DNA from: Sugiyamaella lignohabitans | Lineage: Eukaryota > Ascomycota > Dipodascomycetes > Dipodascales > Trichomonascaceae | NCBI RefSeq assembly: GCF_001640025.1 | Contig: NC_031672.1 | Location: 1,612,001-1,676,000, forward strand | Reading direction: 5' to 3' | Length of the DNA stretch: 64,000 nucleotides | Shown: positions 1-10,790 of the stretch, piece after piece | Layout of the letters: every line of letters starts with the position of its first letter | How positions within the stretch are numbered: position 1 is the first letter of the stretch | Notes under the pieces: generated by a model | Told to the model about the DNA's origin: nothing | What the model saw: only the letters and a program-made list of their open reading frames with translations | The model's database searches: none | Program-made: the position numbers and the translations under genes

Positions 1-573
1 CTACTTCGACAGGCACTCTCTGCTTTGTTGGGCTCACCAGCTAACATTAATGGATTCCAGCACGATGCAACTATTGTCCGAATATTTAGATCGATATTGG
101 CCCCTGAGTCGACGAAGACTAGAACGGTTGGTAGCCTCCGACCATTGCTTGATGACATGTTCTCCGCTTATAATTATCAACACACCATGTTGTGTGTTGT
201 TGAGGAAATCCTAGACTCAGATACTTATCTAAGTTTACTCGACCTGGTTAGCGAGAGGTTGAAGGGTTGGAAGGTTTCAAAATCAGGCGAATGTGAAGGA
301 TGTGGAAGGAAAGTTGTTGGAGTTGGTGTAGACGCCGAATGGCTCTATAGCCAATGGGAGAAGAGACAGAAAGAAAAGACAGTCGCTGGCTTCAATGGCA
401 CTGTCCGCAAGGATAAAGGCAAAAGTAAATATCTGAAGCCGACAGTTTCCAACGACACAAGCCGTGAGCAAGATGAGATCTTGATCGTGTTCAAATGTGG
501 ACACACTTACCACAAAGGATGTCTGAAACGACTGGGCAATGTTGACGAGATCAAATGTATTATATGTGGCTAA
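1..573 (+). CDS. VPS8: VPS8, C-terminal part (CORVET tethering subunit), cut by the window edge
   Basis: The frame is open from base 1, so the true start lies upstream; about the last 190 residues are seen. Vps8 is a subunit of the endosomal CORVET tether, which links Rab5-type GTPases to membrane fusion. The visible part has the end of the helical repeat region and then a C-terminal RING-H2-like finger: CEGC near the start of the finger, then CGHTYHKGC and a final CIIC. The long spacer between the first and second metal-binding pairs (about 60 residues, Lys-rich) is usual for Vps8. The gene converges on the minus-strand gene at 861-2036, and hairpin repeat 1 lies between them. Confidence 0.85.
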   Translation, partial: LLRQALSALLGSPANINGFQHDATIVRIFRSILAPESTKTRTVGSLRPLLDDMFSAYNYQHTMLCVVEEILDSDTYLSLLDLVSERLKGWKVSKSGECEGCGRKVVGVGVDAEWLYSQWEKRQKEKTVAGFNGTVRKDKGKSKYLKPTVSNDTSREQDEILIVFKCGHTYHKGCLKRLGNVDEIKCIICG

Positions 574-701
574 GTATGGTGTATTTATTATTTTAATTGT
601 ATATTATTATTCATAATCGCACAATTCCATTCATTCAGGGGTCCTGAACGCGAACATAAAATCGTTCCCCGCTTCGCTCGAATCGAAGACTCCATCCTCG
701 C

Positions 702-763
702 TGCCTCCGGCGGCTGGGGCTCTGCCCCAGACCCCGTGGCTCCTCTCGCTTCGCTCGAGTCGT
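702..763. repeat. GC-rich hairpin repeat 1, single arm
   Basis: Begins TGCCTCCGGCGGC and ends CTCGAGTCGTT. The inner hairpin is GGGGC-TCT-GCCCC. It lies between the convergent 3' ends of VPS8 and the sulfur amino acid enzyme. Confidence 0.9.
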
Positions 764-860
764 TGCTCGGGGAGATGAAACACAAGCTGGTTTGGGGAGG
801 GAAGAGACAAAACTAAATTCAAAGAAGTGCTTTTTTATAATTTCACTTAAATAAAGAAAA

Positions 861-2036
861 TTACTGAAGAGCACGAACAAGGTCTCCAATGAGGTCATTG
901 GTATCCTCAAGACCGATAGAGACACGCAGGAGACTTTCACTGACGCTCATGTCGGTCATACATCTCCACTCGATGAGACTCTCGGCACCACCTAGCGAGG
1001 TAGCATGATGGAACAATTTTAGCTTGGACGGGAAGTAGCGAGCGGTTTCTCTGTCTTTCAGTTCAATAGAGAACACAGGAGGACCGCCTAATGGCAGTTG
1101 CTTCTTAACAAAGTCTTCAGTTTGTAAAGAAGAATGATAGATCTTTTCAAGCTTTGGAAGTTTACTGATGTTGTCAGCCAAGTATTTGACAATCTTGTTA
1201 GCACTCTCATATTGAAGTCTAATGCGGTAGTGATAAGTTCGCAGCGAACGAAGTAATAACCAAGATTCTAAAGAACCAGGACTGGCACCAGTAAAGTCTC
1301 TGTCAGACATCAATGCACTAGCAACCTTCTCATCTTTGGAAACAAGAATTCCAGACAACAGATCAGAGTGACCGCCAAAGTACTTAGTACCAGAATGCAT
1401 GACCATATCAACACCCAAGCTCCAGGGATCTTGCAAAGGAGGCGGAGCAAAAGTGGCATCTAAAACTAGAAATGCACCTCTGGAATGGGCAATCTTAGCA
1501 TAATGCTCAATATCAAAAGCCAGTCCAGTTGGGTTGACTGGTGATTCAAGATGGATAATATCACCTTTCTGAAGAAGCTCAGGATCAGTATCCAAATTGT
1601 GGTGAACCTTGGTTCCAAAGTTTCTCTGGTAAATTTTCAATAAAGAATGGCATCCATGATAACCGTCTCCAATAAAGACATTCTTAGGATTATAATGCAA
1701 AAGCATGGCATGGAAGGCAGAAAGTCCTGAGGAGAATAGAACAGCATGACCGTCAAGAATCTCGCCAAGAATCTTCTCTGCTCTTAAAACACTTCTATGA
1801 GAAATACGTGAGTAGATATGGTCCTGTCTGTCATAAGCAGTAGACACTTCTCTAGCAGTTTGGAGCTTTGAAGGGTCGCTATTGTACCGATAGGTAGTTG
1901 AAACATGAATAGGTGGAGCCACATCAGTAGTCAGAGCAAGCTCGTCGTCGCCATGAATACCAATTGTGCTAACGCCAAACTCTTCGTGAAGGCTAGTTTT
2001 AGCCAGATGATCTTCCAATGAGTACAATTCAGACAT
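861..2036 (-). CDS. PLP-dependent Cys/Met metabolism enzyme (cystathionine gamma-synthase / beta-lyase family)
   Basis: A 391-residue single-exon protein of the Cys/Met metabolism PLP-enzyme family, which makes or cleaves cystathionine-type thioethers in the cytosol. The PLP lysine is Lys218 in HSGTKYFGGHSD; the upstream LDATFAPP holds the Asp that contacts the cofactor ring nitrogen. SSGLSAFHAM matches the phosphate-binding segment. The length fits the bacterial-type 380-400 residue enzymes (as in yeast YHR112C) rather than the roughly 600-residue Str2/YML082W group, so synthase versus lyase cannot be settled from sequence alone. The ATG at 2036 is the first in frame. The gene is convergent with VPS8. 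Confidence 0.85.
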   Translation of the reverse strand: MSELYSLEDHLAKTSLHEEFGVSTIGIHGDDELALTTDVAPPIHVSTTYRYNSDPSKLQTAREVSTAYDRQDHIYSRISHRSVLRAEKILGEILDGHAVLFSSGLSAFHAMLLHYNPKNVFIGDGYHGCHSLLKIYQRNFGTKVHHNLDTDPELLQKGDIIHLESPVNPTGLAFDIEHYAKIAHSRGAFLVLDATFAPPPLQDPWSLGVDMVMHSGTKYFGGHSDLLSGILVSKDEKVASALMSDRDFTGASPGSLESWLLLRSLRTYHYRIRLQYESANKIVKYLADNISKLPKLEKIYHSSLQTEDFVKKQLPLGGPPVFSIELKDRETARYFPSKLKLFHHATSLGGAESLIEWRCMTDMSVSESLLRVSIGLEDTNDLIGDLVRALQ

Positions 2037-2474
2037 TCTAACAAAATTAAAATATATTCTTGGAAGATTGATAAAATGGATATTAATTTAACCAGGTCTG
2101 ACTCACTTCCCCAAGATATATATCCGGAGAAATCACGTGGATAGTCACTCTCCTGCAGATCAAACCCGGATCATATCCGAAGTCCGGGGATCAAAAGCTA
2201 CTAATAACCGAACTCTTTCATCCACTTTAAATCCATCACCAATCCAAATTCAATACAAATAAACCCACAATTCCTCTCCCCACACACAACTGCACCCGTT
2301 CCGTTCCCCTAACGCAACGACTCGAGCGAAGCGAGAGGAGCCACGGGGTCTGGGGCAGAGCCCCAGCCGCCGGAGGCATTCAGACCCCCTTCAGATCCGG
2401 AACCCGGACCGAAAATAGCGAGGACGATCAATAAAACGAACATTAGAATATATAATAAAATACGTAATAAGTGT
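2037..2474. other. Intergenic, upstream of the sulfur amino acid enzyme and downstream of MRT4
   Basis: AT-rich promoter DNA containing TCACGTGG near 2134 (a Cbf1-type E-box core, a plausible sulfur-regulation site given the gene it precedes) and hairpin repeat 2. No coding region is supported. Confidence 0.5.
2317..2378. repeat. GC-rich hairpin repeat 2, single arm, inverted
   Basis: Reads CGACTCGAGCGAAGCGAG to GCCGCCGGAGGCA, with inner loop AGA. Followed by CAGACCCCC, the extension seen at several other copies. Confidence 0.9.
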
Positions 2475-3389
2475 CTATTCAGTTTGCACCTCGCTGGCCT
2501 CGCGGTCGTAGTAGGCAACCAGGACGATTTTGAACTCGGAGCAGGCAATACCGAACTGCTTGAGCAGTCTAGTTTGCTTACCATCAAGAACCTGGCCCTC
2601 TGTACAAACAGTATGGTCGCCAGAAAGTACAACCTTACCAGCCTTGAGTTGAGTTGGAACACCCAAGGATCTGATAGTAGACTCTAAAGAGTGTGCCAGA
2701 GGAACATCATCCTCAGCAGGAATCTGACCACCTCTGGAGTACACGATACCAGCGGGAATTGTGAATGTTAGGGGAGCAACAATACCAGCACGAGCGAAAT
2801 CAGACTTGACAAACGACTCGAAATAGTCTCGTACAACTTGAGGTTCCTCGTCAGTCATTAACAAACCAACGTCTCCACTCATATGCTTAGTTAATTGGGC
2901 AAGGTTCTCTCTGTGTTCCTCCTCGGGAGTTCTACCAAGAGCCTTTTGCATGACTCTGGTTCGGCCAAACAGGATCTTGCTTCCCTTCCAGTCCTGTCTA
3001 ATGGTCTTCAGGAAAGTATTACGCATGTTATCGACTCTGAATACCCAGGTATAGGCGTATTTGTCTACGTTCTCTTTGATATCATCTCCTATCCGCTCTT
3101 TATCCTGACGGGTCTTTTTGTCGGTTTTCGTGAGATTCACTATTATCTGTTAGTCATTTTTCCTCACTCTCTTGATATACAACTCTCCTACTAATAGAAA
3201 CAGGATCGCAAACGGGAAAAACCACAATTTTTCAGGGCCAGAGCTCTAGCCACACAAATGCAGTACTGAATCCGCCATATGCCACCAGTTGAGCTCTTTA
3301 TCCACACAAACATCCACCCGTCTGGTCTCCGCCTGCCTCGCAAACCCCACAAAAAACTTACCGAGCTTGGATCTCTTGGATTTGGGCAT
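2475..3389 (-). CDS. MRT4: MRT4, ribosome assembly factor (uL10/P0 paralogue), two exons
   Basis: Mrt4 is the nucleolar P0-like factor that occupies the P-stalk site of pre-60S particles until P0 replaces it. Exon 1 is 3389-3362 and encodes MPKSKRSKL, the conserved basic N-terminus; exon 2 is 3139-2475. The intron (3361-3140, GTAAGT donor, TGACTAACAG branch then TAATAG acceptor) splits a Val codon and restores KLVNLTKTDKK, which aligns with the family. The product is 230 residues. Conserved segments include FGRTRVMQKALGR, TFTIPAGIVYSRGGQ and LLKQFGIACSEFK. This is one of the introns longer than 200 nt that has no hairpin repeat. Confidence 0.93.
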
Positions 3390-3524
3390 TTTTTCACTGT
3401 GTTCCTGATATTTTCGAGAATGGAAAAAGATCAAAAATAAATTTCAGCTCTTCATGCAGGTCGATCTGGCACGCATATTTTTTTGAAAACCAAAATCAGC
3501 CACTTATGCTCCGGGGGTCCTGAA

Positions 3525-3660
3525 GCCTCCGGCGGCTGGGGCTCTGCCCCAGACCCTGTGGCTCCTCTCGCTACGCTCGAGTCGTTCCGTCGACGGTCCA
3601 GTCGCTCCGCGAAGCGGAGCACAACCAGGGTCTGGGGCGGAGCCCCAGCCGCCGGAGGCA
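3525..3660. repeat. GC-rich hairpin repeat 3, compound (both arms)
   Basis: The left arm lacks the leading T of TGCC. The centre is GTCGACGG. The right arm has its own hairpin GCTCCGC-GAA-GCGGAGC. It lies upstream of the ORF at 3789 and of MRT4 (divergent promoter). Confidence 0.9.
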
Positions 3661-3788
3661 AAGTGGACCCCTACCGAGTATATAGTGCCGCGCAGTGCAG
3701 GAGTATAAATATGCAGGTAAATTTTCAGATCGCATTTTTTCTTCTCTTCATCTTTTTTGATCACTCGTGGAGTAGCAGGTGTCTTTTT

Positions 3789-4286
3789 ATGAGTATTTCT
3801 GAGGATGATTTGATCCGATTCCATCAGGCCCATTTCGGGTTTCTGCCTGACCGAGAACTTGTGTCTTGGGACGCGAATGGCGACGATAGTGTTAATCGTG
3901 CTGGTGAAGCTGAACAGCCAGATGTGTACTATGAAGACGGCACTGTGAGAACTATCACCGACGAAGAGATCAAATTCTTTCGTGATTCTGAGTTGAGACA
4001 GAGAGAGCTTGCTCGTCAGCTGAAAACAGGTATTAAATCAGGTGCTGCTAGTAACTCTGGCAAAGATTCAGAAAGCGAATTTGCGTCAACTTTTCGGCCG
4101 GCTAGTGTTGAAGAAACAAAGCCATATACGCCAATTTCCAATGATAGTAGCAGTTATAGGGCTGTATTTGGTTTGTACGAATCGTACATCCAGCGGTTGG
4201 ACGATGAATGTGATGCCAATTTCATCAATGTCTGCCGTAAGCGCAAAGTTCAGCACTATTATCCAGTCCTGCCTCTTTCACAATAA
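3789..4286 (+). CDS. Unrecognised acidic protein, about 165 residues
   Basis: I do not recognise this family. The protein starts MSISEDDLIRFHQAHFGF and contains YYEDGTVRTITDEEIKFFR, then a Ser-rich linker, and ends in a conserved-looking basic segment CRKRKVQHYYPV. An in-frame ATG at 3712 would add a hydrophobic stretch of about 15 residues (FFLLFIFF) that could be an anchor. I prefer 3789 because the upstream frame soon runs into hairpin repeat 3, which is not expected to be coding. The codon pattern and absence of internal stops suggest a real gene. GTAAGT follows directly after the stop codon, probably by chance. Confidence 0.55.
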   Translation: MSISEDDLIRFHQAHFGFLPDRELVSWDANGDDSVNRAGEAEQPDVYYEDGTVRTITDEEIKFFRDSELRQRELARQLKTGIKSGAASNSGKDSESEFASTFRPASVEETKPYTPISNDSSSYRAVFGLYESYIQRLDDECDANFINVCRKRKVQHYYPVLPLSQ

Positions 4287-4753
4287 GTAAGTTTTCAATC
4301 TTCGTATGGGTGTTTAAGCTTGTCGAAACGAGTCGAGTAAATACTGCTAGCTTCAGATACAAAATGATGAAAAACCAGTCATCCTTAACCATATTTCATG
4401 CGCCAACCATTATTGTCATTTCCGGCGCATGGAGCTGATGACCAAAATTGGGTAATTCTGAAACTCTGAAAGCTGCTATTGTTATGTCAAGAAGCTTTAC
4501 TAACAAACTGTCAGAATTGATTTGTAGGAGGAACTGTCTCTGGACTGAACTTGGCCCTATTGTCTAGTAGTTATGCGAACCAGAAGTCATTTTACTGTTC
4601 AAATAGCTAGCTGCTTATTTATTCTTACTATTATTTATTTGCTTTGACTTTCTTATTAATTTATTCATTTATTTATTAACTGTTTCCTTACGAAATCCTA
4701 TTCGTATGAGAGGTGTATTCAACATCATATGTTTAATACTTGTAATTTACAAA
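4287..4753. other. Intergenic between convergent 3' ends
   Basis: AT-rich, with ATTTATT/TTATTT runs near 4615-4680 that could serve as 3'-end signals for either neighbour. No hairpin repeat is present and no coding signal was seen. Confidence 0.5.
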
Positions 4754-5460
<707 letters not shown>

Positions 5461-5997
5461 GTTAATTATTGTGTCTGAAGTGCAAATCACCCGCTTTTTT
5501 TAACTTCTGTATTATTATATATTTTACATGCACTGATAAGAGGGCCCTAACCCGCAGCGAATTGCCCGCGGTCAATACCAACTGATAAACTGGCGATAAA
5601 ATTGATCAGGACCGAGGTGTAGATTTCGATATGATAGAGGTCGAAGTGAATTGGTCTGACGTTAATTTCTCATCAGCTGGGGAATCATTGCCAACTGCTG
5701 TGTTCAGTTTGTGGTCACAAATCAGAAATCCAATCTATAAGTTTGACCCTGCTGGATTAGATAAAGCATAGATATCATGATAGTTTAAATGACTTGAATT
5801 TTTATTTTTTGTTTTTGTTTTCTATAATAATATTATTTTATTTATTATAGTTTTGTAGTTTTGTGCCTGTGCTGCTATTGTGAACACAAGAGACTCGAAT
5901 GTAGGGAAATGATCTGCAATTGCTGGATTAATAGTCCAGCCACTTTACTCAGATAAAATATAGATGTCATAATATCATTAGAATATATAGCTATGAT
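5461..5997. other. Intergenic, FUR1 promoter and NST1 3' flank
   Basis: AT-rich near 5800-5850 (runs of TTTTATTTTTTG), plausibly the NST1 polyadenylation region. No coding signal and no hairpin repeat. Confidence 0.5.
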
Positions 5998-8900
5998 TTA
6001 GAGAACACTTGCTAGACGTACTGGCCAGTTGTTTGTATTGGTAGATGCTGGGTTTGAAGCCTGGTCTGTTTGGAGTCCAGGTGCAGCAGACACCGTTGGA
6101 GACACTATAGAGCTCTGGGAGACTGACCTACGAGCAATTGGATTGTACTTGAGATGTGTAACTAATCCAAGGTTGTCTCGTAAAAAGTCAAACCTGCCAG
6201 TAGCACCAGTAGATTCTTCATAAACACCTGCACAAGCATTGTGAAACTCATTCTGGGTGAAAGTCAATGATCCACCCAGTTGCTTGAGAGCGCCATGATA
6301 TAGAACTTGAGCTGGGACATATCCATCGGCATTGGTCCATCCATCCTTTGCTAAAGTCTGGTAGGCAGCCATGGCAGCTCGATAGATGGTGATGTGGGAT
6401 GAGGGATAATGAGATAGAGATGGTTGAGGTGGTGGTGGCTGGTGAGATGGCATCACTGGTTGTTGAGAAAGTTGCTGTGGAAGCATCGTATTCCATGGAG
6501 TTGACCCATTGATAGAATTCATATTCAAATTCGGTGTTCCAGAGGTTGACCACATGTTTGATCCGATGCTAGAAGTTCTACGTCCAAAAGGACTCCAGTC
6601 AGATGAGGATGAACTTGTCTTGGTATCGAAAAGTGATCCTGAAAACAACCGTCCCGAGCCAAAACCATTAGTAGCAGTAGGAACAGGACCCGGTGCAACA
6701 TTTGCAGTAGTGGCATTAGTAATAGGAGACATTACATCAGAAGTGTTGATAGGGAAAGCCGAGTTCGACTCGTCATCTTCTAACAGGCTGCTACCACCAA
6801 TAATCCGGTTAAGCTCGTCGACTGGGTTTTCATCTTCCAGGTCTTGATTACTGGATGCTGCACTAGGACGTTTGATTGGGGGTTGTTGTTGCTGTTGTTG
6901 TTGTCGAGGCTGCTGTTGTTGTTGTTGCTGAGACTGCTGAAGCTGTTGAAGTAACGGTTGTGTCTGTAGAGGTTGAGCCATAGAAGCAGACGGTGAAGTC
7001 ACAGAAGAGCCATTTGTATAGCCAAGAACATTTAAAAGTGCCATAGGAGACTGGGTATTCGACATAGCTGGTGGTTGAGGGATTGGAGCTTGGCCGGGAG
7101 ACGCTGATGTCAGATACGAGTTCCAGGCAGCAACTGGATGAAGTCCAGGTTGCTGCTGCGGTTGCTGCTGGGGTGGAGCTTGCTGGAATGGCAGTTGTCC
7201 ATACGACGAAGGAAGATGTTGCTGTTGCTGTTGCTGTTGCTGAGGAGGCAGTCCTTGACCAGTTGGATATGGCTGTTGTTGGATTGGCTGTGTCATACTA
7301 TGAGGAAGAGTGGGAAGTGCAATAGGTGTACCAGATTGAGGTGATCCACTTGAAGAAGTCGCAGTTGAGGTGCTAACAACTGGTTCACTGTTAGCCAATT
7401 GTTGATGCATCTGTAAACTAGCAAGAAGCTGCTTTTGATGCTGTTGTTTAGCAGCAAGTTCAGTCTTTTGGACTGTTTCTTGTGCCAATTGAATACGTCT
7501 AGCATCTTCTTCTTGAGCTTCTTTTTCTTGTTTCTTGCGCAGTTCTTCAGCCTCCTTAGCCAATCGTTTTTTCTCTGCCTCTTCCTCTTTAGCCTTTTTA
7601 ACTCTTGCCTCTTCTTCAGCTCGTAGCCTACGAGCCTCTGCTTCTTTTGCTTCTTTCTCCCGTCGACGTTGATTTTCCTTTTCCTCTCTCTCGCGTCGCT
7701 TCCGTTCTCGTTCAGCTTCACGCTTCCGTTCTTCTTCAAGCTTCTTTTTTCGTTCCTCCTCCTGCAGTTTCTTCTGTTCCAGTTTCTTTTGTCGAGCCAA
7801 CTCCTGCTTCTTAGCTTGTTCAGCTTTTAAAGCAGCTTCAGCTTGAGCTTTTTCTGCCTCCTTTCTAGCTTTTTCTTCTTCTTTAGCTAACTTTTGTTGA
7901 CGTTTTTTGTCTTTTTTCTTTTCTTTTTCCTTTAGCTTTTTCAATTCACGCTCTTCCTTGAGTCTATTCTCTTCTTCCAATTCTTCGAGCAACTTCTTCT
8001 GTCTTTCTTGAGCAACCTTTTCACGATATGCATTAAGAACACGCTGCTCAAACATCCGAGCCGCGAATATTTGCAGCATTCGTCGTCCTTCCGCCATGCG
8101 TTGCTCTTCAGACACTGGTGGATCATCCTCTTCGTCATCATACTCATCGTCGTCATACTCGTCGTCCATTTCATCGTCGTATTCGTCGATGTAATCCACA
8201 TCGTCATCTTCTTCTTCCTCTTCCTCATCCAAGTAATCATGCTCGTCATCTTCACCCTCCTCGTCGTCATACTCTTCCTCATACTCGTTGGCAGCAGCTA
8301 AAGCTTCCTCTTCACGAGCCATTCTTCTACCAGCCAACTCTTCCATCATATCAATGAAATTCTTCCCATTGTTTTTGATAAGGTCGTCAGCCACTGTCAG
8401 AATGCCTCCTTGAATAGTCAAACTGCTACCAAAGTTATACAGGTCAGAATCACCGCCAGTCGGCTCTGACGCAGATGCTTCTGTTGGTACCTTGGCCAAG
8501 GCTGTAGAAGCAGACGATGAACCTGTTCCATCAATACCTTCTGCAATAGCTTCATCAGCAGCTGCTTCTGGAACAGAATTATCGTCGTTACCATTCAATG
8601 ATGCCGTCGTTGCAGATGTACTCGCACTACCTGCTGAGTTATCTGTATTAGTACCAGAAGAGGCGGAAGCTGCTGCTGCTGCTCTTATAGCATCAGCGAC
8701 AACTACATCCGATTCCTCAGGAGGCCATATCTTGGTATTACAAGGTCCACCATCCATATTATGTTTCCGACGACCCTTTAAAATACTCTGGAACAGAACA
8801 TAATCTGCTCTGGAGGGAGGTTTCTTACTTTTAAAATCAACCCCTGCTGCTTCAAGCTCTTCTCGATGATGTTCCATTAAATGAATGACATGCTCTTGCT

Positions 8901-10395
8901 CATCTTGGTCAGCATCCAAATACTGCTTTTTTGCATTATCATAGTCGTACAGTTGTTGTGCATCGTCTTCACCATCATAAACCTCGTCAGACTCGTATTC
9001 TTCCTCAATATATTCATCTTCAGATAACGACTGACCTTCAGAATAATTGTCTGGTAACTCTTGTATACGTTGATCAGTGGAATGGTCGTGATTAAAGTGG
9101 CCATGACTATGAGAAGGATAGCTGCGACTATGTGTACTATGAGGACTATGAGCATTCGAGCCACCATTAGAATTGCTAACGGAATTACTATACCTTCGTG
9201 GACCATGCTCGTGCTCGTGTTCAGTGAAATGACTATGACTATTACCACGACTGCGGTTAGCTCTTTGATTGTGGTTATGGCTGTGATGGTGGTCGTGATT
9301 ATGAACATGACCATGTGGATGACCGTGATTATGAGCATGGTTGTGACCATGGTTATGTCCATAGTGGCCATGGCCATGGCCATGAAGATGTGCATGGTCA
9401 TAGTCGTCATGATGATCATGACCATACGGATTAGCCAATGGCAGACCCTTGCCAAAGCTCTGAGGCACTCCTTTTTCCGAGTACATTTCCAATTCAGCAT
9501 AATAAGCATCATATAAAGCCTCCAACTCCTCTTCGATAGCAATTCTCTTTCTACCACACACAGAACAACTACAGCTATTTCGTTGCTGGTCTTTCATTAT
9601 CTGCAGAACAGTGTCCTTTTCGATCTTGACCAAATCACGACGCTCGTCTTCCGACAAAGTCAGCCAGAACTCTTTAATGCGCTCACGCTCCTCCTCAGAC
9701 GAAGTGTCCCAGATTCGGTCGCCCTTATTCTGCTTTTTAGAAGATCCAGCCGACTTTTTCGATGATTGCTGCATCTGTTGTTGCTGTTGCTGCTGTTGTT
9801 TCTGCTGCTGTTTATATTGTTGTTGAACATGGTTAGAAATCATAGCTGCTGAGCTCGGACTGCCTCCACCAGCGACCTCGGCAGCCGCTGTAGCAGCCGA
9901 GACAATAGACTGAGGCGACGAAAAGTCGATATTGTTGATAGTTATTCCATTTCCGTCTTTATGAACCTGTACAGAGTTTGTATTCGACATAGCATCAGCG
10001 TCAGCATTCGCAGCTGACGAGTTCTTCGACTTTTTCTTCTTCTTTTTCTTCTTCTTGGACGAGCTCGTTCCAGCCGTAGCAGCTGATTTCGCTTCTTCAG
10101 TATTCGCATCTTTTGGAACATACTCGAAATCGATATTATCGCCAGCAACATACTGGATATCATCAGGATCAAAGTCCGAATATTCGTCGTCATTTTCGTT
10201 GCTATCATTTCGTTCTGGCAGACTTCCTGCTGGTGACGCATTTGTCGCCGACGAGCTCGAAGTTTTGCGAACTCTCGGCACTGTAATCACCCTGGACCCG
10301 TCTCTCGAGTAAATGGCCTTGGCACCAGGTTCAATCGGTTTCGTGAACGCCGGGGCCGCCGAGGCCACTGCCTCCTGCAGAATGGGCGTAATCAT
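5998..10395 (-). CDS. NST1: NST1, stress-response protein of P-body type
   Basis: The 1465-residue product has the NST1 signature core near residues 229-300: [17 protein letters not shown], then [10 protein letters not shown] and [15 protein letters not shown]. Before it are a poly-Lys block (about 111-123) and poly-Gln (about 188-208). After it come a striking His-rich tract (about 320-375, [14 protein letters not shown]), a very acidic block (about 700-760), a long charged coiled coil (about 765-1000), and Gln/Pro-rich segments with poly-Gln near 1050 and 1160. Nst1 affects salt tolerance and is linked to mRNA processing and P-bodies in baker's yeast. The ATG at 10395 is the first in this exon and is preceded by an acceptor (CTAACAG, then ACCAG directly before the ATG), so the leader is spliced. 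Confidence 0.9.
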   Translation of the reverse strand: MITPILQEAVASAAPAFTKPIEPGAKAIYSRDGSRVITVPRVRKTSSSSATNASPAGSLPERNDSNENDDEYSDFDPDDIQYVAGDNIDFEYVPKDANTEEAKSAATAGTSSSKKKKKKKKKSKNSSAANADADAMSNTNSVQVHKDGNGITINNIDFSSPQSIVSAATAAAEVAGGGSPSSAAMISNHVQQQYKQQQKQQQQQQQQMQQSSKKSAGSSKKQNKGDRIWDTSSEEERERIKEFWLTLSEDERRDLVKIEKDTVLQIMKDQQRNSCSCSVCGRKRIAIEEELEALYDAYYAELEMYSEKGVPQSFGKGLPLANPYGHDHHDDYDHAHLHGHGHGHYGHNHGHNHAHNHGHPHGHVHNHDHHHSHNHNQRANRSRGNSHSHFTEHEHEHGPRRYSNSVSNSNGGSNAHSPHSTHSRSYPSHSHGHFNHDHSTDQRIQELPDNYSEGQSLSEDEYIEEEYESDEVYDGEDDAQQLYDYDNAKKQYLDADQDEQEHVIHLMEHHREELEAAGVDFKSKKPPSRADYVLFQSILKGRRKHNMDGGPCNTKIWPPEESDVVVADAIRAAAAASASSGTNTDNSAGSASTSATTASLNGNDDNSVPEAAADEAIAEGIDGTGSSSASTALAKVPTEASASEPTGGDSDLYNFGSSLTIQGGILTVADDLIKNNGKNFIDMMEELAGRRMAREEEALAAANEYEEEYDDEEGEDDEHDYLDEEEEEEDDDVDYIDEYDDEMDDEYDDDEYDDEEDDPPVSEEQRMAEGRRMLQIFAARMFEQRVLNAYREKVAQERQKKLLEELEEENRLKEERELKKLKEKEKKKDKKRQQKLAKEEEKARKEAEKAQAEAALKAEQAKKQELARQKKLEQKKLQEEERKKKLEEERKREAERERKRREREEKENQRRREKEAKEAEARRLRAEEEARVKKAKEEEAEKKRLAKEAEELRKKQEKEAQEEDARRIQLAQETVQKTELAAKQQHQKQLLASLQMHQQLANSEPVVSTSTATSSSGSPQSGTPIALPTLPHSMTQPIQQQPYPTGQGLPPQQQQQQQQHLPSSYGQLPFQQAPPQQQPQQQPGLHPVAAWNSYLTSASPGQAPIPQPPAMSNTQSPMALLNVLGYTNGSSVTSPSASMAQPLQTQPLLQQLQQSQQQQQQQPRQQQQQQQPPIKRPSAASSNQDLEDENPVDELNRIIGGSSLLEDDESNSAFPINTSDVMSPITNATTANVAPGPVPTATNGFGSGRLFSGSLFDTKTSSSSSDWSPFGRRTSSIGSNMWSTSGTPNLNMNSINGSTPWNTMLPQQLSQQPVMPSHQPPPPQPSLSHYPSSHITIYRAAMAAYQTLAKDGWTNADGYVPAQVLYHGALKQLGGSLTFTQNEFHNACAGVYEESTGATGRFDFLRDNLGLVTHLKYNPIARRSVSQSSIVSPTVSAAPGLQTDQASNPASTNTNNWPVRLASVL

Positions 10396-10790
10396 CTGGT
10401 TCCACTGTTAGACCACAATTCTCAGCCACTGGGGCCCTGCCTCCGGCGGCTGGGGCTCTGCCCCAGACCCCGTGGCTCCTGCTTCGCAGGAGATTCTGCT
10501 GGGACCGTCGACGGAACGAATCGAGCGCAGCGAGATGAGCAGCGGGGTCTGGGGCGGAGCCCCAGCCGCCGGAGGCACACGCCTCCCAGAAGATACTGTA
10601 ACTTACCTAAAGAGCCTCTCCTGGCGAATGGATGTGATTTGGAGTGTCGTAGTCGTGGGTATTGTGGTTCGCGAGTGTGATCCGGGTGCGGGAAGTATCG
10701 TAGATGCTCGTGTGATCTATTGCTGAAACTGTTAGAAGGAGGAAGGACGGCCAATTTGGCGGCTGGTTATGTCAGGGGGTGTCACTTACG
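10396..10790 (-). other. NST1 spliced 5' leader: two introns, one carrying a hairpin repeat
   Basis: Inferred introns are 10789-10729 (GTAAGT ... CTAACAG) and 10606-10405 (GTAAGT ... CTAACAG, with ACCAG as the alternative acceptor). The short exon between them, about 10728-10607, has no ATG, and none is seen in the 100 nt of exon upstream, which suits a leader. The larger intron holds hairpin repeat 4; without it about 62 nt remain. Confidence 0.65.
10438..10577. repeat. GC-rich hairpin repeat 4, compound, inside NST1 leader intron
   Basis: Left arm hairpins are GGGGC-TCT-GCCCC and CTCCTGC-TTC-GCAGGAG. The centre is GGGACCGTCGACGG. The right arm loop is GGA. The element edge is 29 nt from the donor. 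Confidence 0.92.

Noticed and set aside
588..785. Many short ORFs encoding peptides like [11 protein letters not shown] or [11 protein letters not shown] across the window
   Set aside because: They are translations of the GC-rich hairpin repeat in different frames and strands, lying in introns and intergenic DNA. The shared peptide reflects shared DNA, not a protein family.
3483..3788. N-terminal extension of the ORF ending at 4286 through hairpin repeat 3
   Set aside because: The extension is translated repeat sequence; the credible starts are 3789 or possibly 3712.
7293..9557. Several long ORFs overlapping NST1 in other frames (for example 8877-9557 minus and 9061-9516 plus)
   Set aside because: They come from low-complexity His, Asp and Glu codon runs of NST1 read out of frame; no independent signals.
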